Assembly: GCA_019746135.1 (NCBI GenBank)
Contig: JAIESI010000314.1
Span: 1-36,846, forward strand
Direction of reading: 5' to 3'
Length of the DNA stretch: 36,846 nt
From: Xanthobacteraceae bacterium
GTDB lineage: Bacteria; Pseudomonadota; Alphaproteobacteria; Rhizobiales; Xanthobacteraceae
This document shows, piece after piece, positions 23,875 to 32,642 of this stretch. A program made the translations under genes and the position numbers. The notes under the pieces are model-generated. The model was not told the DNA's origin and ran no database searches. It saw nothing but the letters and a program-made list of their open reading frames with translations. The stretch's first letter is position 1. Each line of letters starts with the position of its first letter.

Positions 23875-25404
23875 GTGGAAGCAACGTTCGACAGCATTCT
23901 GCTCGGCTTTTCGGTCGCCTTCCGGCCCGACGTGCTGCTTTACGCCTTTCTCGGCTGCGTGGTCGGCACACTTGTGGGCATGCTGCCCGGCATCGGCCCG
24001 CTCGCCGGCATCAGCATTCTCCTGCCGGTGACCTTCGGCCTCGACGCCACCAAGGCGATCGTCATGCTTGCCGGCATCTACTACGGCTCGCAATACGGCG
24101 GCTCGACCACGTCGATCCTGATGCGAATCCCGGGCGAGGCCGCCTCGGTGATGACCTGCATCGACGGCTACGCCATGGCGCAGCGCGGCCGCGCCGGCGC
24201 TGCGCTGTGCATCGCCGCCGTGGGATCGTTCATTGCCGGCACGTTCGGCGTGATCGCGCTCACCGTGATCGCGCCGCCGCTCGGCGCTTTCGCGCTGCGC
24301 TTCGGGCCGCCGGAATACACCGCCCTGCTCGTGCTCGGTCTGATCTTTCTCGCCTACATGTCGTCGACGTCGCTGGTGCGCACACTGCTGATGGCCGGAT
24401 TCGGGCTGCTGCTCGGCTGCATCGGCATCGACGTGATGACCGGCCACTTCCGCTACGCCTTCGACATCAAGGAGCTGGGCGACGGCATCGGCATCGTGCC
24501 GGTCGCGGTGGGTCTGTTCGGGCTCGGCGAGATCCTTGCGACGCCAAGCAAGACCGTCACCGCCAAGGTGCAATCGCCCAAGCTCGGCGAGCTTCTGCCG
24601 AACCGCGACGAATGGCGGCAATCCGCGATGCCGATCGCCCGCGGCTCGGTGATGGGCTTCATCGTCGGCATCGTGCCGGGCTCCGCCCACATCATCTCGA
24701 GCTTCCTGTCCTACGGGGTGGAAAAGCGGCTCTCGAAACACCCGGAGCAGTTCGGCCAGGGCGCCGTGGCAGGCGTCGCAGGCCCAGAGTCCGCGAACAA
24801 CGCCGCCTCCACCGGCTCGTTCGTGCCGATGCTGGCGCTCGGCCTGCCGACCGGCCCGGTGACCGCCGTGCTGATGGCCGCGCTGCTCATTCACGGCGTG
24901 CCGCCCGGGCCGCAGCTCGTCACCGAGCACCCGCAGGTGTTCTGGGGCTTCATCGCCTCGATGTATGTCGGCAACCTGATGCTCTTGGCGCTCAACCTTC
25001 CGCTGGTCGGGATGTTCGTCAACGTGCTGCGGATTCCCTACGCCTATCTCTATCCGCTGATCATCATGTTCTGCATCGTCGGCGTTTATGAGGTGAACCA
25101 CTCGATCGTCGATGTCTGGATCATGCTGGTGATGGGCGTCGTCGGCTATCTGCTGCGCAAGTTCGATTTCGACCCGGCTCCGCTGGTGCTCGGCCTCGTC
25201 ATCGCGCCGCAGCTTGAAATGAGCCTGCGGCAGTCGCTGGTCATGTCGAACGGCTCATGGAGCATCTTCTACGGCCGACCGATCGCCGGCGTGTTGCTGG
25301 CGCTCAGCGCCGGGCTCCTGGTGCTTGCCGCGATCTCGTTCGCGATGAAGCGCCGCGACTGGCGCGACAAGCTCGCGGAAGCCGAAACCTCCGACAAGGC
25401 CTGA
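23875..25404 (+). CDS. tctA: TTT transporter large membrane subunit (TctA)
   Basis: 509 residues from GTG 23875, full length for TctA with about 11-12 membrane segments. The family signatures are present: [20 protein letters not shown] early, [20 protein letters not shown] after it, and [19 protein letters not shown] in the second repeat. It is the transport channel of the secondary, cation-driven TTT system. The start region AGAGAAAAGCGCTCACGC has a weak ribosome site. Followed by a second binding protein gene at 25501, which may be an alternative receptor for the same channel. Confidence 0.92.
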   Translation: MEATFDSILLGFSVAFRPDVLLYAFLGCVVGTLVGMLPGIGPLAGISILLPVTFGLDATKAIVMLAGIYYGSQYGGSTTSILMRIPGEAASVMTCIDGYAMAQRGRAGAALCIAAVGSFIAGTFGVIALTVIAPPLGAFALRFGPPEYTALLVLGLIFLAYMSSTSLVRTLLMAGFGLLLGCIGIDVMTGHFRYAFDIKELGDGIGIVPVAVGLFGLGEILATPSKTVTAKVQSPKLGELLPNRDEWRQSAMPIARGSVMGFIVGIVPGSAHIISSFLSYGVEKRLSKHPEQFGQGAVAGVAGPESANNAASTGSFVPMLALGLPTGPVTAVLMAALLIHGVPPGPQLVTEHPQVFWGFIASMYVGNLMLLALNLPLVGMFVNVLRIPYAYLYPLIIMFCIVGVYEVNHSIVDVWIMLVMGVVGYLLRKFDFDPAPLVLGLVIAPQLEMSLRQSLVMSNGSWSIFYGRPIAGVLLALSAGLLVLAAISFAMKRRDWRDKLAEAETSDKA

Positions 25405-25500
25405 AGCGGGCAACGGACGACCTCGCGCCGGCCAATTCCGCAGCGCACACCTTCCGGCGCTGTGTCATACTTGGTGCACAACAAAGATCGGGAGGGCGCA

Positions 25501-26478
25501 ATGAAAATTCCACGCCGCCGATTGCTCGGCCTCGCCGCAGGCGGCGCGGCCCTGATCGCCATGCCACGACAGGGCGTGGCGCAAGGCTACCCCACGCGAC
25601 CGATCACCTTGGTCGTGTTCGTCGGTGCCGGCGGCGCTCCCGACATCGTCGCCCGCATCGTCGCCACGCCGTTGTCGCAGCGGCTCGGCCAGCCGGTCGT
25701 CATCGACAACCGTCCCGGTGCCGGCGGCAATATCGCCCTGCAGGCGGTCGCCCGCGCACCGGCCGACGGCTACACGCTCCTCCTCGTCGCCACGCCGCAC
25801 GCCGTCAACGTCACGCTCTATGAGAAGCAGGAGGTCAACCTTCCGCGCGACATCGTTCCGGTCGCAAGCATCGATGACGACGCGTTTGCCCTGCTGGTCA
25901 CAAAGTCTCTGCCGGTGAACACCGTTCCCGAATTGATCGCTTATGCCAAAGCCAATCCCGGCAAAATCAACATGACCTCGAGCGGCACCGGCAACCTGAG
26001 CCACCTCGCGGGCGAGCTGTTCAAGATGATGACCGGCACGCAGATGGTCCACGTGCCGTATCGCGGGATGCCCGCGGCCAACACCGCGCTCATCACCGGC
26101 GAAGCGCATGTGATGTTCAACGCGCTGCCATCGGCGCTGCCGCATGTGAAAGAGGGCACGATCCGCGCGATCGGCGTAACGACGAAGACTCGGGTGAAGA
26201 TGCTGCCGGATGTTCCGGCCATCGCCGAGTCGCTGCCGGACTACAACGTGACCGGATGGCTCGGCATCGGCGCACCCAAGGACACGCCCATCGAGGTCGT
26301 CGAGCGGCTGAACCGGGAGATGAACGCGGTGCTCAAGGATCCCGACGTGCTGACGCGCCTCGCCCATGCCGGCAGCGAACCGTTTTCCGGCTCGCCCGCG
26401 GACTTCGGGAAATTTCTTGCTGCCGAAACCGAAAAGTGGGGCAAGGTCGTGCGCTTCGCCGGCCTCAAGGTGGAGTGA
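25501..26478 (+). CDS. TTT-family periplasmic binding protein (TctC), second copy
   Basis: 325 residues from ATG 25501, with GGGAGGG nearby. Signal peptide with a twin-arginine stretch (MKIPRRRLLGLAAGG), likely cleavage near GVAQ. The mature part has YPTRPITLVVFVGAGGAPDIVAR, VVIDNRPGAGGNIALQ and ADGYTLL, all TctC marks. It is 96 bases after tctA on the same strand and clearly different from the copy at 22396, so one TctBA pair may use two receptors. The oxygenase gene at 26564 follows closely. Confidence 0.9.
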   Translation: MKIPRRRLLGLAAGGAALIAMPRQGVAQGYPTRPITLVVFVGAGGAPDIVARIVATPLSQRLGQPVVIDNRPGAGGNIALQAVARAPADGYTLLLVATPHAVNVTLYEKQEVNLPRDIVPVASIDDDAFALLVTKSLPVNTVPELIAYAKANPGKINMTSSGTGNLSHLAGELFKMMTGTQMVHVPYRGMPAANTALITGEAHVMFNALPSALPHVKEGTIRAIGVTTKTRVKMLPDVPAIAESLPDYNVTGWLGIGAPKDTPIEVVERLNREMNAVLKDPDVLTRLAHAGSEPFSGSPADFGKFLAAETEKWGKVVRFAGLKVE

Positions 26479-26563
26479 ACGAAGCCACAACGAGAATTCA
26501 CTGATGCCGGCGCATGGCGCCGCCTATATGATCGGAAGCGAAATTAAGCGCAGGAGCCGTTCC

Positions 26564-27400
26564 ATGCAGCTCGTGACCGAACGCCAATCCACCGACACCA
26601 TCCAGGCGGAGATGAACTACATCGTCGACACCGGCGTGCCGCCGGTGCGCTACATCGACTGGCCGGAGATGGCGGACAAGGAGGTCCCGCCACAATACCA
26701 GCAGCATCTGGTGACGATCCGCAACGGCCGGCCGCTGCGCGACAGCTTCAGGCTCGACACCCACGGCTTCGTGTTCGCCGACCACCACACCAAAGTGAAA
26801 GATTTCACCGACGAGGCCGAACGCAAGCGCGTCTACGATCCCGAGGCTGCTGAGCTGATCAAGAAATGGTCAGGCGCGTCGGCCGTGCTGGTGTTCGACC
26901 ACACCATCCGCGTCGGCGACGAGAAGGTGCAGCACTCGACCGGCGCGCGCCCGCCGGTGAAAGGCGTGCACAACGACTACACCGAGAAATCCGCACCGCG
27001 CCGGCTGCGCGAGATCGTCGGCGACGCCGAGGCCGAGCGGCGCTTCCGGAAGCGCTGGGCGATCATCCAGGTGTGGCGGCCGATCCGCAGCAAGGTGATG
27101 ATCGACCCGCTCGGCATGTGCGACGGCCGCACCATCCCGGAAAAGGGCTTCATCCTGGTGCAGCGGCGCTACAAGGACCGCACCGGCGAGGTCTATCACA
27201 TCGCCTACAATCCCAAGCACGTCTGGTACCACTTCCCGCAGATGGAGCGGCACGAGGCGCTGGTGTTCAAGGTGTTCGACACCGATCCGAACGTCGAGAC
27301 GCGATTCACCGCGCATTCGGCGTTCGACGATCCCAACACGCCGCCCGGCGCGCCGCCGCGCGAGAGTATCGAGACGCGGACGTTTGCGTTTTGGGACTGA
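26564..27400 (+). CDS. CmcJ/NvfI-family oxidoreductase (Fe(II)/2-oxoglutarate type fold)
   Basis: 278 residues from ATG 26564, with CAGGAG upstream; the open frame extends to 26366 but overlaps tctC. The family block VHNDYT gives an HxD pair (H136, D138), and the distal histidine is H251 in RFTAHSAFDDP. The region IIQVWRPIRSKVMIDPLGMCD and the segment HFPQMERHEALVFKVFDTD are also typical. Known members are fungal and bacterial hydroxylases/desaturases of secondary metabolism (AsaB, GA4 desaturase, CmcJ, NvfI). No signal peptide. Its place behind a TTT binding protein suggests catabolism of an imported acid; the substrate is unknown. Confidence 0.8.
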   Translation: MQLVTERQSTDTIQAEMNYIVDTGVPPVRYIDWPEMADKEVPPQYQQHLVTIRNGRPLRDSFRLDTHGFVFADHHTKVKDFTDEAERKRVYDPEAAELIKKWSGASAVLVFDHTIRVGDEKVQHSTGARPPVKGVHNDYTEKSAPRRLREIVGDAEAERRFRKRWAIIQVWRPIRSKVMIDPLGMCDGRTIPEKGFILVQRRYKDRTGEVYHIAYNPKHVWYHFPQMERHEALVFKVFDTDPNVETRFTAHSAFDDPNTPPGAPPRESIETRTFAFWD

Positions 27401-27424
27401 AGCTGAACCGCGCGCTTTTCTCGA

Positions 27425-27567
27425 CCCGTCATCCTGAGGTGCGCGCACCTGCGCGCCTCGAAGAATGAACGGCCCGGATTTTCGCGGCCATTGGCGCGAA
27501 GACGTGGGCACGCCGCCATAGCGCGTCGAAGACGCGCGTGAACGCGCTGATGGCGGCTTTGCCCACC
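27425..27567. repeat. Two intergenic palindromic repeats between convergent genes
   Basis: The first (27428-27468) has TCATCCTGAGGTGCGCGC facing GCGCGCCTCGAAGAATGA, the common TCATCCTGAGG palindrome of Bradyrhizobium-like genomes. The second pairs GTGGGCA (27504-27510) with TGCCCAC (27560-27566), with inner arms GCCGCCAT (27512-27519) and ATGGCGGC (27550-27557). They occupy the gap between the oxygenase (plus) and the Rid protein (minus), which converge here. Confidence 0.6.
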
Positions 27568-27585
27568 CTACGCTCTCACAACAAT

Positions 27586-27969
27586 TCAGCGCGCGATCTT
27601 CGCCGTCGCCTCGATCTCCACCAGCATCTGCGGCATGACCATGCGCGCGAACACCGTGGTGTTGGTCGGCCGCGCCGCATAGCAATGCTTGCGGATGATC
27701 GGGGCAACGCGCGCGAAATCCTCCTCGTTGGCGAGGAAGATCTGCACACGCACCAGATTTTCCAGGCCGGTCCCCGCCTCCATCAGCGCGCGCTCGATGT
27801 TGCGAAAGCAGTTCTCGCACTGGCTGACCGCGTCGGGCGGAAACTGCTTGGTGTCCGGGTCGAAGCCCGTGGTGCCGGACACGAACACCCAGTCGTCGAC
27901 CACCGCCGCCCGCGCGTAGCCGACGTTCTCCTCGCTCGCAAATCCCGAAAAGATACGTTTGCCGATCAT
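27586..27969 (-). CDS. Rid-family (YjgF/YER057c/UK114) protein
   Basis: 127 residues, the usual Rid length, with AAGGA upstream of the ATG. Family marks: YARAAVVDDWVFVSGTTGFDP, QCENCFRNIERALMEAGTGLENLVRVQIFL and the C-terminal VEIEATAK. In RidA an arginine (R105) binds the substrate carboxylate; hand alignment places threonine or asparagine there (RPTNTTVFARM), so this looks like a non-RidA subfamily and may not be an enamine deaminase. It is last in the minus-strand PQQ region, 51 bases after the cytochrome gene. Confidence 0.85.
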   Translation of the reverse strand: MIGKRIFSGFASEENVGYARAAVVDDWVFVSGTTGFDPDTKQFPPDAVSQCENCFRNIERALMEAGTGLENLVRVQIFLANEEDFARVAPIIRKHCYAARPTNTTVFARMVMPQMLVEIEATAKIAR

Positions 27970-28020
27970 GACATGTCCTTTGCCGGATCAGGGCCGCGGC
28001 AAGCCTCTACAACCAAGCCT

Positions 28021-28617
28021 CTACAACGTTGCAGCGTAGTGCGCGAGCGCGGTGAGATCGGCGTCCCGTAGTCCGCCGACCGGCGGGCTCATGGCGGTAT
28101 CGGCACCCGAACGCGGATTGTCGCGGTACGATTTCAGCGCCTCGACGAGATAGTCGATCCGCTGTTTCGCCACCCGCGGCATCTGCTCCTGCCCGGCCAG
28201 CGTCGGCAGATGGCATGAGCCGCAGCGCTGCTGCGTTGCGATCTGCCTGCCGCGCTTGGCGAGCTCGGGATCGACCGGCTCATCGCTGCGCCTCGGCGCA
28301 AGCTTCGCATAATGCTCGGACAGCGCCGTCAGGTCGCTGTCCTTGAGGTCCTTGACGATCGTGGCCATCGCCTCGACCTTGCGCACGCCTTCGCGCATCA
28401 GGAAAAGCTGATTGAGGGTGTAGAACGCGGGCTGGCCGGCAAGCGATGGGATCTTCTCTATCTTGGAGTTGCCGTCCTCGCCGTGACATGTCCCGCAAAG
28501 CTGAAGCTTCTCGGCAAGCGCGGCGTCCTGTGCCAGCGCGCCAGCAGCGAAAAGAACGGCAGCCGCCAGCCCCAAGGCCAGCGGCCGCCACCATTCTATT
28601 GCAACCGGCATGCCCAC
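28021..28617 (-). CDS. Diheme c-type cytochrome
   Basis: 198 residues from GTG 28617; ATG 28611 is an equal candidate. An N-terminal hydrophobic stretch (LALGLAAAVLFAAGALAQ) sends it to the periplasm. Heme sites are CGTCH (41-45) and CGSCH (132-136), each with a possible later methionine ligand. Cytochromes of this cytochrome c4-like two-domain form carry electrons from periplasmic dehydrogenases to the oxidases. It lies 12 bases downstream of the PQQ dehydrogenase, so it is very likely its electron acceptor. Confidence 0.9.
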   Translation of the reverse strand: MGMPVAIEWWRPLALGLAAAVLFAAGALAQDAALAEKLQLCGTCHGEDGNSKIEKIPSLAGQPAFYTLNQLFLMREGVRKVEAMATIVKDLKDSDLTALSEHYAKLAPRRSDEPVDPELAKRGRQIATQQRCGSCHLPTLAGQEQMPRVAKQRIDYLVEALKSYRDNPRSGADTAMSPPVGGLRDADLTALAHYAATL

Positions 28618-28629
28618 CTATACCTGGAC

Positions 28630-29883
28630 TTAGCGGCTCGCCGTCTTCGGCGCGCCGTAGGTGATGCGATAGACCGCGCCGTTCTGCTCGTCGGAGACGA
28701 GCAGCGAGCCGTCCTGCAACGGCAGGGCATAGGTCGGCCGGCCGTGGAAGGTGTTGGCCTTCTCGTCGAGCAGCCCGGTCAGGAACGGCTCGATCTTGGC
28801 CTTGCCGCCGGAGATGCGCGCCACCGCCACGTCGTAGCCGAACTTCTGCGTCCGGTTCCACGAGCCGCGGCGCACCACGAAGGCGACGTTCTGATAGCTC
28901 TTCGGGAACATGCTGCCGGTGTAGAACTTGATGCCGAGCGCGCCGGCATGCGGGCCGAGCAGCGCGGCCGGCAGCGTCACGCCGGCGCACGGATTGGGCT
29001 TCTTGACGTCGGGATCGGCGATGCCGTTGGCGTGGCAGTAGGGGAAGCCGAAGTTGGCGCCCTCGTTGTTCTTGGCAATGCGGTTGAGCTCGTCATCCGG
29101 GCCCGCGTCGCCCGCCCAGTCGCGGCCGTTGTCGGTGAACCACAACTCCTTGGTGACCGGATGCCAGTCGAAGCCGACCGTGTTGCGCACGCCGCGGGCG
29201 ACGATCTCCATGCCGGTGCCGTCGGCGTTGTAGCGGCGGATCTGCGCGTGGGTGCCGGGATTGATCTCGCAGATGTTGCAGTTCGCGCCGACCTGCACGT
29301 ACATCTTTCCGTCAGGCCCGAAGTCGACGTACTTCCAGTTGTGATGCACGGTGTCCGGCAGCCCGTACGCCTCGGTCAGCTCGACCGGCGTGCCGGGATT
29401 GTCGAGCTTGTCCTCGATGTTGTCGTAGCGGAACACCTTGTTGATGGCGAAGACGTAGAGCGAGCCGTCCTTGAAGGCGAGCCCGTTCGGCTGGGTGAGG
29501 CCCTGCAGCAGGACCTTGGACTCGCGCTTGCCGTCCTTGTTGGTGATCGCATAGACGCGGCCGATGATGCGGGTGCCCATGAAGAGCGTGCCCTTGTTGC
29601 CCATCACCATGGTGCGCGCGCCGGGATGCCCGCTGGAATAAAGCTCGGCCTTGAAGCCCGCAGGCAGCTTGATCTTGTCGAGCGGCAGCTTGTCGACGGC
29701 CGCCGGGATCGGAGGCGTCGGGTGCGGCTTGAGGTTGGCGTCCTGCTTGCTCGCCGCCGGGTTCGATTTGTCGAGCGGGCTGAAGCCGGGCGGTGCCTGA
29801 CCGACCGCCGGTTGGACCGCCAGCGCCAAGCCTCCGGCCGTGGCCGCCGCCAGCAAGGTATTTCGAAGCGATCGCAAAGACAT
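28630..29883 (-). CDS. PQQ-dependent sugar dehydrogenase (sorbosone dehydrogenase-type beta-propeller)
   Basis: 417 residues from ATG 29883, chosen for GGGAGG upstream and a good signal peptide (MSLRSLRNTLLAAATAGG, cleavage near VGQA). The frame is open to 30375 but overlaps pqqE. Blades of the soluble glucose/sorbosone dehydrogenase propeller are visible: LQGLTQPNGLAFKDGSLYV, HHNWKYVDFGPDGKMYVQVG, GVRNTVGFDWHPVTKELWFTDNGRDW and FGFPYCHANG. The HHNW region holds the likely catalytic histidine. It would oxidise a sugar or aldehyde in the periplasm with PQQ. Its place directly after pqqE and before a cytochrome gene makes cofactor, enzyme and acceptor one unit. Confidence 0.85.
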   Translation of the reverse strand: MSLRSLRNTLLAAATAGGLALAVQPAVGQAPPGFSPLDKSNPAASKQDANLKPHPTPPIPAAVDKLPLDKIKLPAGFKAELYSSGHPGARTMVMGNKGTLFMGTRIIGRVYAITNKDGKRESKVLLQGLTQPNGLAFKDGSLYVFAINKVFRYDNIEDKLDNPGTPVELTEAYGLPDTVHHNWKYVDFGPDGKMYVQVGANCNICEINPGTHAQIRRYNADGTGMEIVARGVRNTVGFDWHPVTKELWFTDNGRDWAGDAGPDDELNRIAKNNEGANFGFPYCHANGIADPDVKKPNPCAGVTLPAALLGPHAGALGIKFYTGSMFPKSYQNVAFVVRRGSWNRTQKFGYDVAVARISGGKAKIEPFLTGLLDEKANTFHGRPTYALPLQDGSLLVSDEQNGAVYRITYGAPKTASR

Positions 29884-30011
29884 TCGTGCCTCCCTCTGAA
29901 GATTCATCCGTCTCGATTGAGAGCAAAGGCTCCCGCCTGCGGCTTGGAATCCAGTGTCCAACAATTCGCCCCCAACGTGCAATCGGATTCCGGTAAAGGC
30001 CAGTGGGAGCC

Positions 30012-31094
30012 CTACATCCGCCGATAGTCGTAGGCCGCATCGTCTTGCACCGCGGCAAGCTCGGCCACGCGATTGTGATGCGGAGACTTGTGGCAGACCG
30101 GATCGGTGGCGCGGGCATCGCCGGTGAGAAGAAACGCCTGACACCGGCATCCGCCGTAGTCGATTTCTCTCCGCTCGCAGGTCGCGCACGGCTCCGGCAG
30201 GAAGTCGGTGCCGCGGAACGCGTTGAATGCCGGCGATGAAGCCCAGATGTCGGCGAGCGAATGATCGCGGACGTTCCAGAACTCGAGACCGGGAATCGCC
30301 TCCGCGGCATGGCACGGCAATACCCGGCCGGACGGCGTGACATTGAGCGAGCGTCTGCCCCAGCCGCCGACGCACGGTTTGGGCAGCCGCGCATGATAGT
30401 CCGGCACCACCGCATCGATGACGATCTTGCCGTGATGCTTCGCCCGAAGCTCCTCGACCTCGGCCGCCGCGCGCTTGACCTGATCGAGGGTCGGCATCAG
30501 TCGCGCGCGGTTCTTCAGCGCCCAGCCGTAGTATTGCACATGCGCGATCTCGATGCGCGAGGCTTTCAGCCCGAGCGCCAGATCGACCATGTCGGCAATG
30601 CGTTCGATGTTGGCGCGATGCACCACGAGATTGACGGTGAGCGGCATGCCGAGCCGGACCACCTCGGCGGCGAGCGCATGCTTGCGCTGGAACGCGCCGC
30701 GATAGCCGGCGATGTGGTCGGCGGAGACGGCGTCGGCGTCCTGGATCGAGACCTGCACGTGGTCGAGGCCCGCCTCCCAGAGGTCGCGCAGCGTGCGCGT
30801 GGTGATGCCGACGCCCGAGGTTATCAGATTCGTATAGAGCCCGGCCTCGCGCGCGTTGGCGGCGATGTCGACCAGGTCGCGCCGCGCCCCGGGCTCGCCG
30901 CCGGACAGATGCACGTGCAGCACGCCGAGGGCCGCCGCTTCGGCGAACACCCGCGACCAGGTGGCCACGTCGAGCTCGTCGTCGCGCGGATCGAGCTTGA
31001 GCGGATTGGAACAGTACGGACAGCCGAGCGGGCAGCGGTGCGTCAGCTCGGCGAGAAGTCCCAGCGGTCTGGTCAGCGGCCCGGCTTGCGCCAC
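30012..31094 (-). CDS. pqqE: PQQ biosynthesis radical SAM enzyme PqqE
   Basis: 360 residues from GTG 31094. The radical SAM cluster motif CPLGCPYC (C21, C25, C28) follows LLAELTHR, the PqqE opening. The C-terminal SPASM region has further cysteines: [19 protein letters not shown] and DPVC. PqqE joins the glutamate and tyrosine side chains of PqqA, the first step of PQQ assembly, with PqqD as peptide chaperone. One base separates it from the pqqD stop (TAG-T-GTG), so the two are coupled. The sugar dehydrogenase starts 128 bases downstream. Confidence 0.95.
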   Translation of the reverse strand: MAQAGPLTRPLGLLAELTHRCPLGCPYCSNPLKLDPRDDELDVATWSRVFAEAAALGVLHVHLSGGEPGARRDLVDIAANAREAGLYTNLITSGVGITTRTLRDLWEAGLDHVQVSIQDADAVSADHIAGYRGAFQRKHALAAEVVRLGMPLTVNLVVHRANIERIADMVDLALGLKASRIEIAHVQYYGWALKNRARLMPTLDQVKRAAAEVEELRAKHHGKIVIDAVVPDYHARLPKPCVGGWGRRSLNVTPSGRVLPCHAAEAIPGLEFWNVRDHSLADIWASSPAFNAFRGTDFLPEPCATCERREIDYGGCRCQAFLLTGDARATDPVCHKSPHHNRVAELAAVQDDAAYDYRRM

Positions 31095-31095
31095 A

Positions 31096-31383
31096 CTAAA
31101 GCTCCAGCAGCCGTTTCTCGGCCAGTCCCAAAAGCAGCTTGCTCACGTCCGTATGTATGCGCTCGCGCGGCGCGTTGAAGGTCTTCGCGAGGTCGTCGAC
31201 GATGGCCTTGAGCGTCGCCTCCCCGGTGCAGCGCTTGAGGATCTCGACCGCGATCGCGTCGGCCTTGAAGATGCGCTCGGGCGCGAGCAGCACCCAGCCG
31301 CCCTGGGCCTCGCTGTTGGTCAGGCGGACGCCGCGCGGCAGCCGCGGCTTCGCATCCGGCGCTATCGATTGGCCTTCCGACAC
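31096..31383 (-). CDS. pqqD: PQQ biosynthesis peptide chaperone PqqD
   Basis: 95 residues from GTG 31383, chosen because GGAGGT lies just upstream and the length is then typical; the open frame begins at 31422 with a basic tail that is probably not translated. Marks of the RRE fold: [29 protein letters not shown] and [21 protein letters not shown]. PqqD binds PqqA and presents it to PqqE. Unlike the usual pqqABCDE order, its upstream neighbour on this strand is not pqqC but an opposite-strand tctC gene, so it needs its own promoter or read-through. Confidence 0.93.
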   Translation of the reverse strand: MSEGQSIAPDAKPRLPRGVRLTNSEAQGGWVLLAPERIFKADAIAVEILKRCTGEATLKAIVDDLAKTFNAPRERIHTDVSKLLLGLAEKRLLEL

Positions 31384-31425
31384 CCGACCTCCGTTGCGGC
31401 CTTGACGCCGTCGTTTACGCATTTA

Positions 31426-31447
31426 TTGGGCGTGTTATACGACATCC
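31426..31447. promoter_or_regulatory. Possible overlapping divergent promoters of pqqD and tctC
   Basis: On the plus strand, TGTTATACG (31433-31441) is an extended -10 for the tctC gene at 31486. On the minus strand the same bases read CGTATAAC, a -10-like TATAAC for pqqDE, about 50 bases from its start. No strong -35 is seen for either. Only motif evidence. Confidence 0.35.
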
Positions 31448-31485
31448 GCCGGACAAATAACCCCTAAACCAGCGGGAGAAACGTC

Positions 31486-32454
31486 ATGCTTTCGAGAGTG
31501 GGCTTTTGGTGCGCGGCGGCCATTGCGATGGTCCTCTCCACGCCCGTGCAGGCGCAGGACTGGCCGGGCAAGCCTGTCACCTTCATCACGCCGGCCGCCG
31601 CCGGCAACAGCCCCGACGTGGTCGGGCGCATCGTCGCCGACAAGCTGTCGCAGATGTGGAAGCAGCAGGCCGTGGTGCTCAACCGCCCCGGCGCCGGCGG
31701 CCTGATCGCGGCGCAGGCCGCGGCCGCAGTCGAGAAGGACGGCTACAGCCTCTACATGTCGCAGGCCTCGACGTTCAACGTCCTGCCGGTGCAGCAGGAA
31801 GGCAAAATGCCGTTCGACCTGATGAAGACCTTCGCGCCGATCGGCATGATCGGCGAGCAGCCGATCGCCGTCGCGGTGAACAAGGACATTGCAGCCAACA
31901 GCGTGGCCGAGCTGATCGCGCTGGCCAACAAGACCCAGGGCGGCATGCTGTTTGCGGCGACGAACCGCGGCGGCCAGGCGCACCTGACCGGCGAGCTGTT
32001 CCGCGAGCGCTCCAAGGCCAATATCTCGTTCGTGCATGCGGCGGGCGCGGCGGTGTCGATCAACGACGTGATCGCGGGCCGTATCCCGATCATGTTCGAA
32101 GGCCTCGCGGGGCTCGCGCCGGGCCTCCAGAACGGCGGCGTCCGCATGCTCGGCATTGCCTCGCCCAAGCGCCTGCCGAACCTGCCGAACCTGCCGGCGA
32201 TCAACGAGACGGTGCCGGGCGTGGTGTCGAGCGGCTGGATCGTGCTGATGGCGCCAACGGGCGTGCCCGACGCGATCATCCAGAAGGTCAACGCCGACCT
32301 GCGCAAGGTCGTGGCGATGCCGGACGTGACCGAGAAATTCCACCAGCTTGGCACCTACTCGCGCGACCTGACGCCGGCGCAAACCGGCGAATTCATCGAC
32401 AGCGAGCAGAAGCTGTGGTGGCCGATCGTGCGCGAGGTCAACAAGCAGAAGTAA
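31486..32454 (+). CDS. TTT-family periplasmic binding protein (TctC), lying inside the pqq gene set
   Basis: 322 residues with GGGAG upstream of the ATG. Sec signal peptide (MLSRVGFWCAAAIAMVLS, likely cleavage after VQA, residue 23). TctC marks: DWPGKPVTFITPAAAGNSPDVVGR, VVLNRPGAGGLIAAQ and KDGYSLYMSQ. It is transcribed opposite to, and between, pqqC and pqqD, with no TctA or TctB nearby. It could bring a ligand to the TctBA pair 6 kb away, or act as a sensor, as some orphan TctC proteins do. Base use is like its neighbours, so any insertion is not recent. Confidence 0.9.
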   Translation: MLSRVGFWCAAAIAMVLSTPVQAQDWPGKPVTFITPAAAGNSPDVVGRIVADKLSQMWKQQAVVLNRPGAGGLIAAQAAAAVEKDGYSLYMSQASTFNVLPVQQEGKMPFDLMKTFAPIGMIGEQPIAVAVNKDIAANSVAELIALANKTQGGMLFAATNRGGQAHLTGELFRERSKANISFVHAAGAAVSINDVIAGRIPIMFEGLAGLAPGLQNGGVRMLGIASPKRLPNLPNLPAINETVPGVVSSGWIVLMAPTGVPDAIIQKVNADLRKVVAMPDVTEKFHQLGTYSRDLTPAQTGEFIDSEQKLWWPIVREVNKQK

Positions 32455-32506
32455 TCTCCTCTGAAGCGTGTTCGTTCCGGAAGCGCGGGCGACACAGGCG
32501 GTCTTA

Positions 32507-32625
32507 TCCCTCCCCGCGAGGGGAGGGTGGCGAGCGAAGCGAGCCGGGTGGGGAGAAGTCTCCGCTTCTCGCTGGCCTCTCCCCACCCCCGCGCTTCGCG
32601 CGGACCCTCCCCTCTCGGGGAGGGA
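32507..32625. repeat. 119-bp inverted repeat between convergent tctC and pqqC
   Basis: The 22-base arms (32507-32528 and 32604-32625) are inverted copies with one mismatch, and each arm can itself fold (CCTCCCCGCGAGGGGAGG). Inner stems pair GGTGGGGA with TCCCCACC. It lies 52 bases after the tctC stop and 17 bases from the pqqC stop, so it could end transcription from both sides. The type (CCCTCCCC...GGGGAGGG) is a common dispersed element in related genomes. Confidence 0.7.
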
Positions 32626-32642
32626 TGGCACTGCCGATGCCG

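Noticed and set aside
28312..30027. A 571-codon plus-strand open frame
   Set aside because: Antisense to the cytochrome and PQQ dehydrogenase genes, which have heme motifs, signal peptide and ribosome site.
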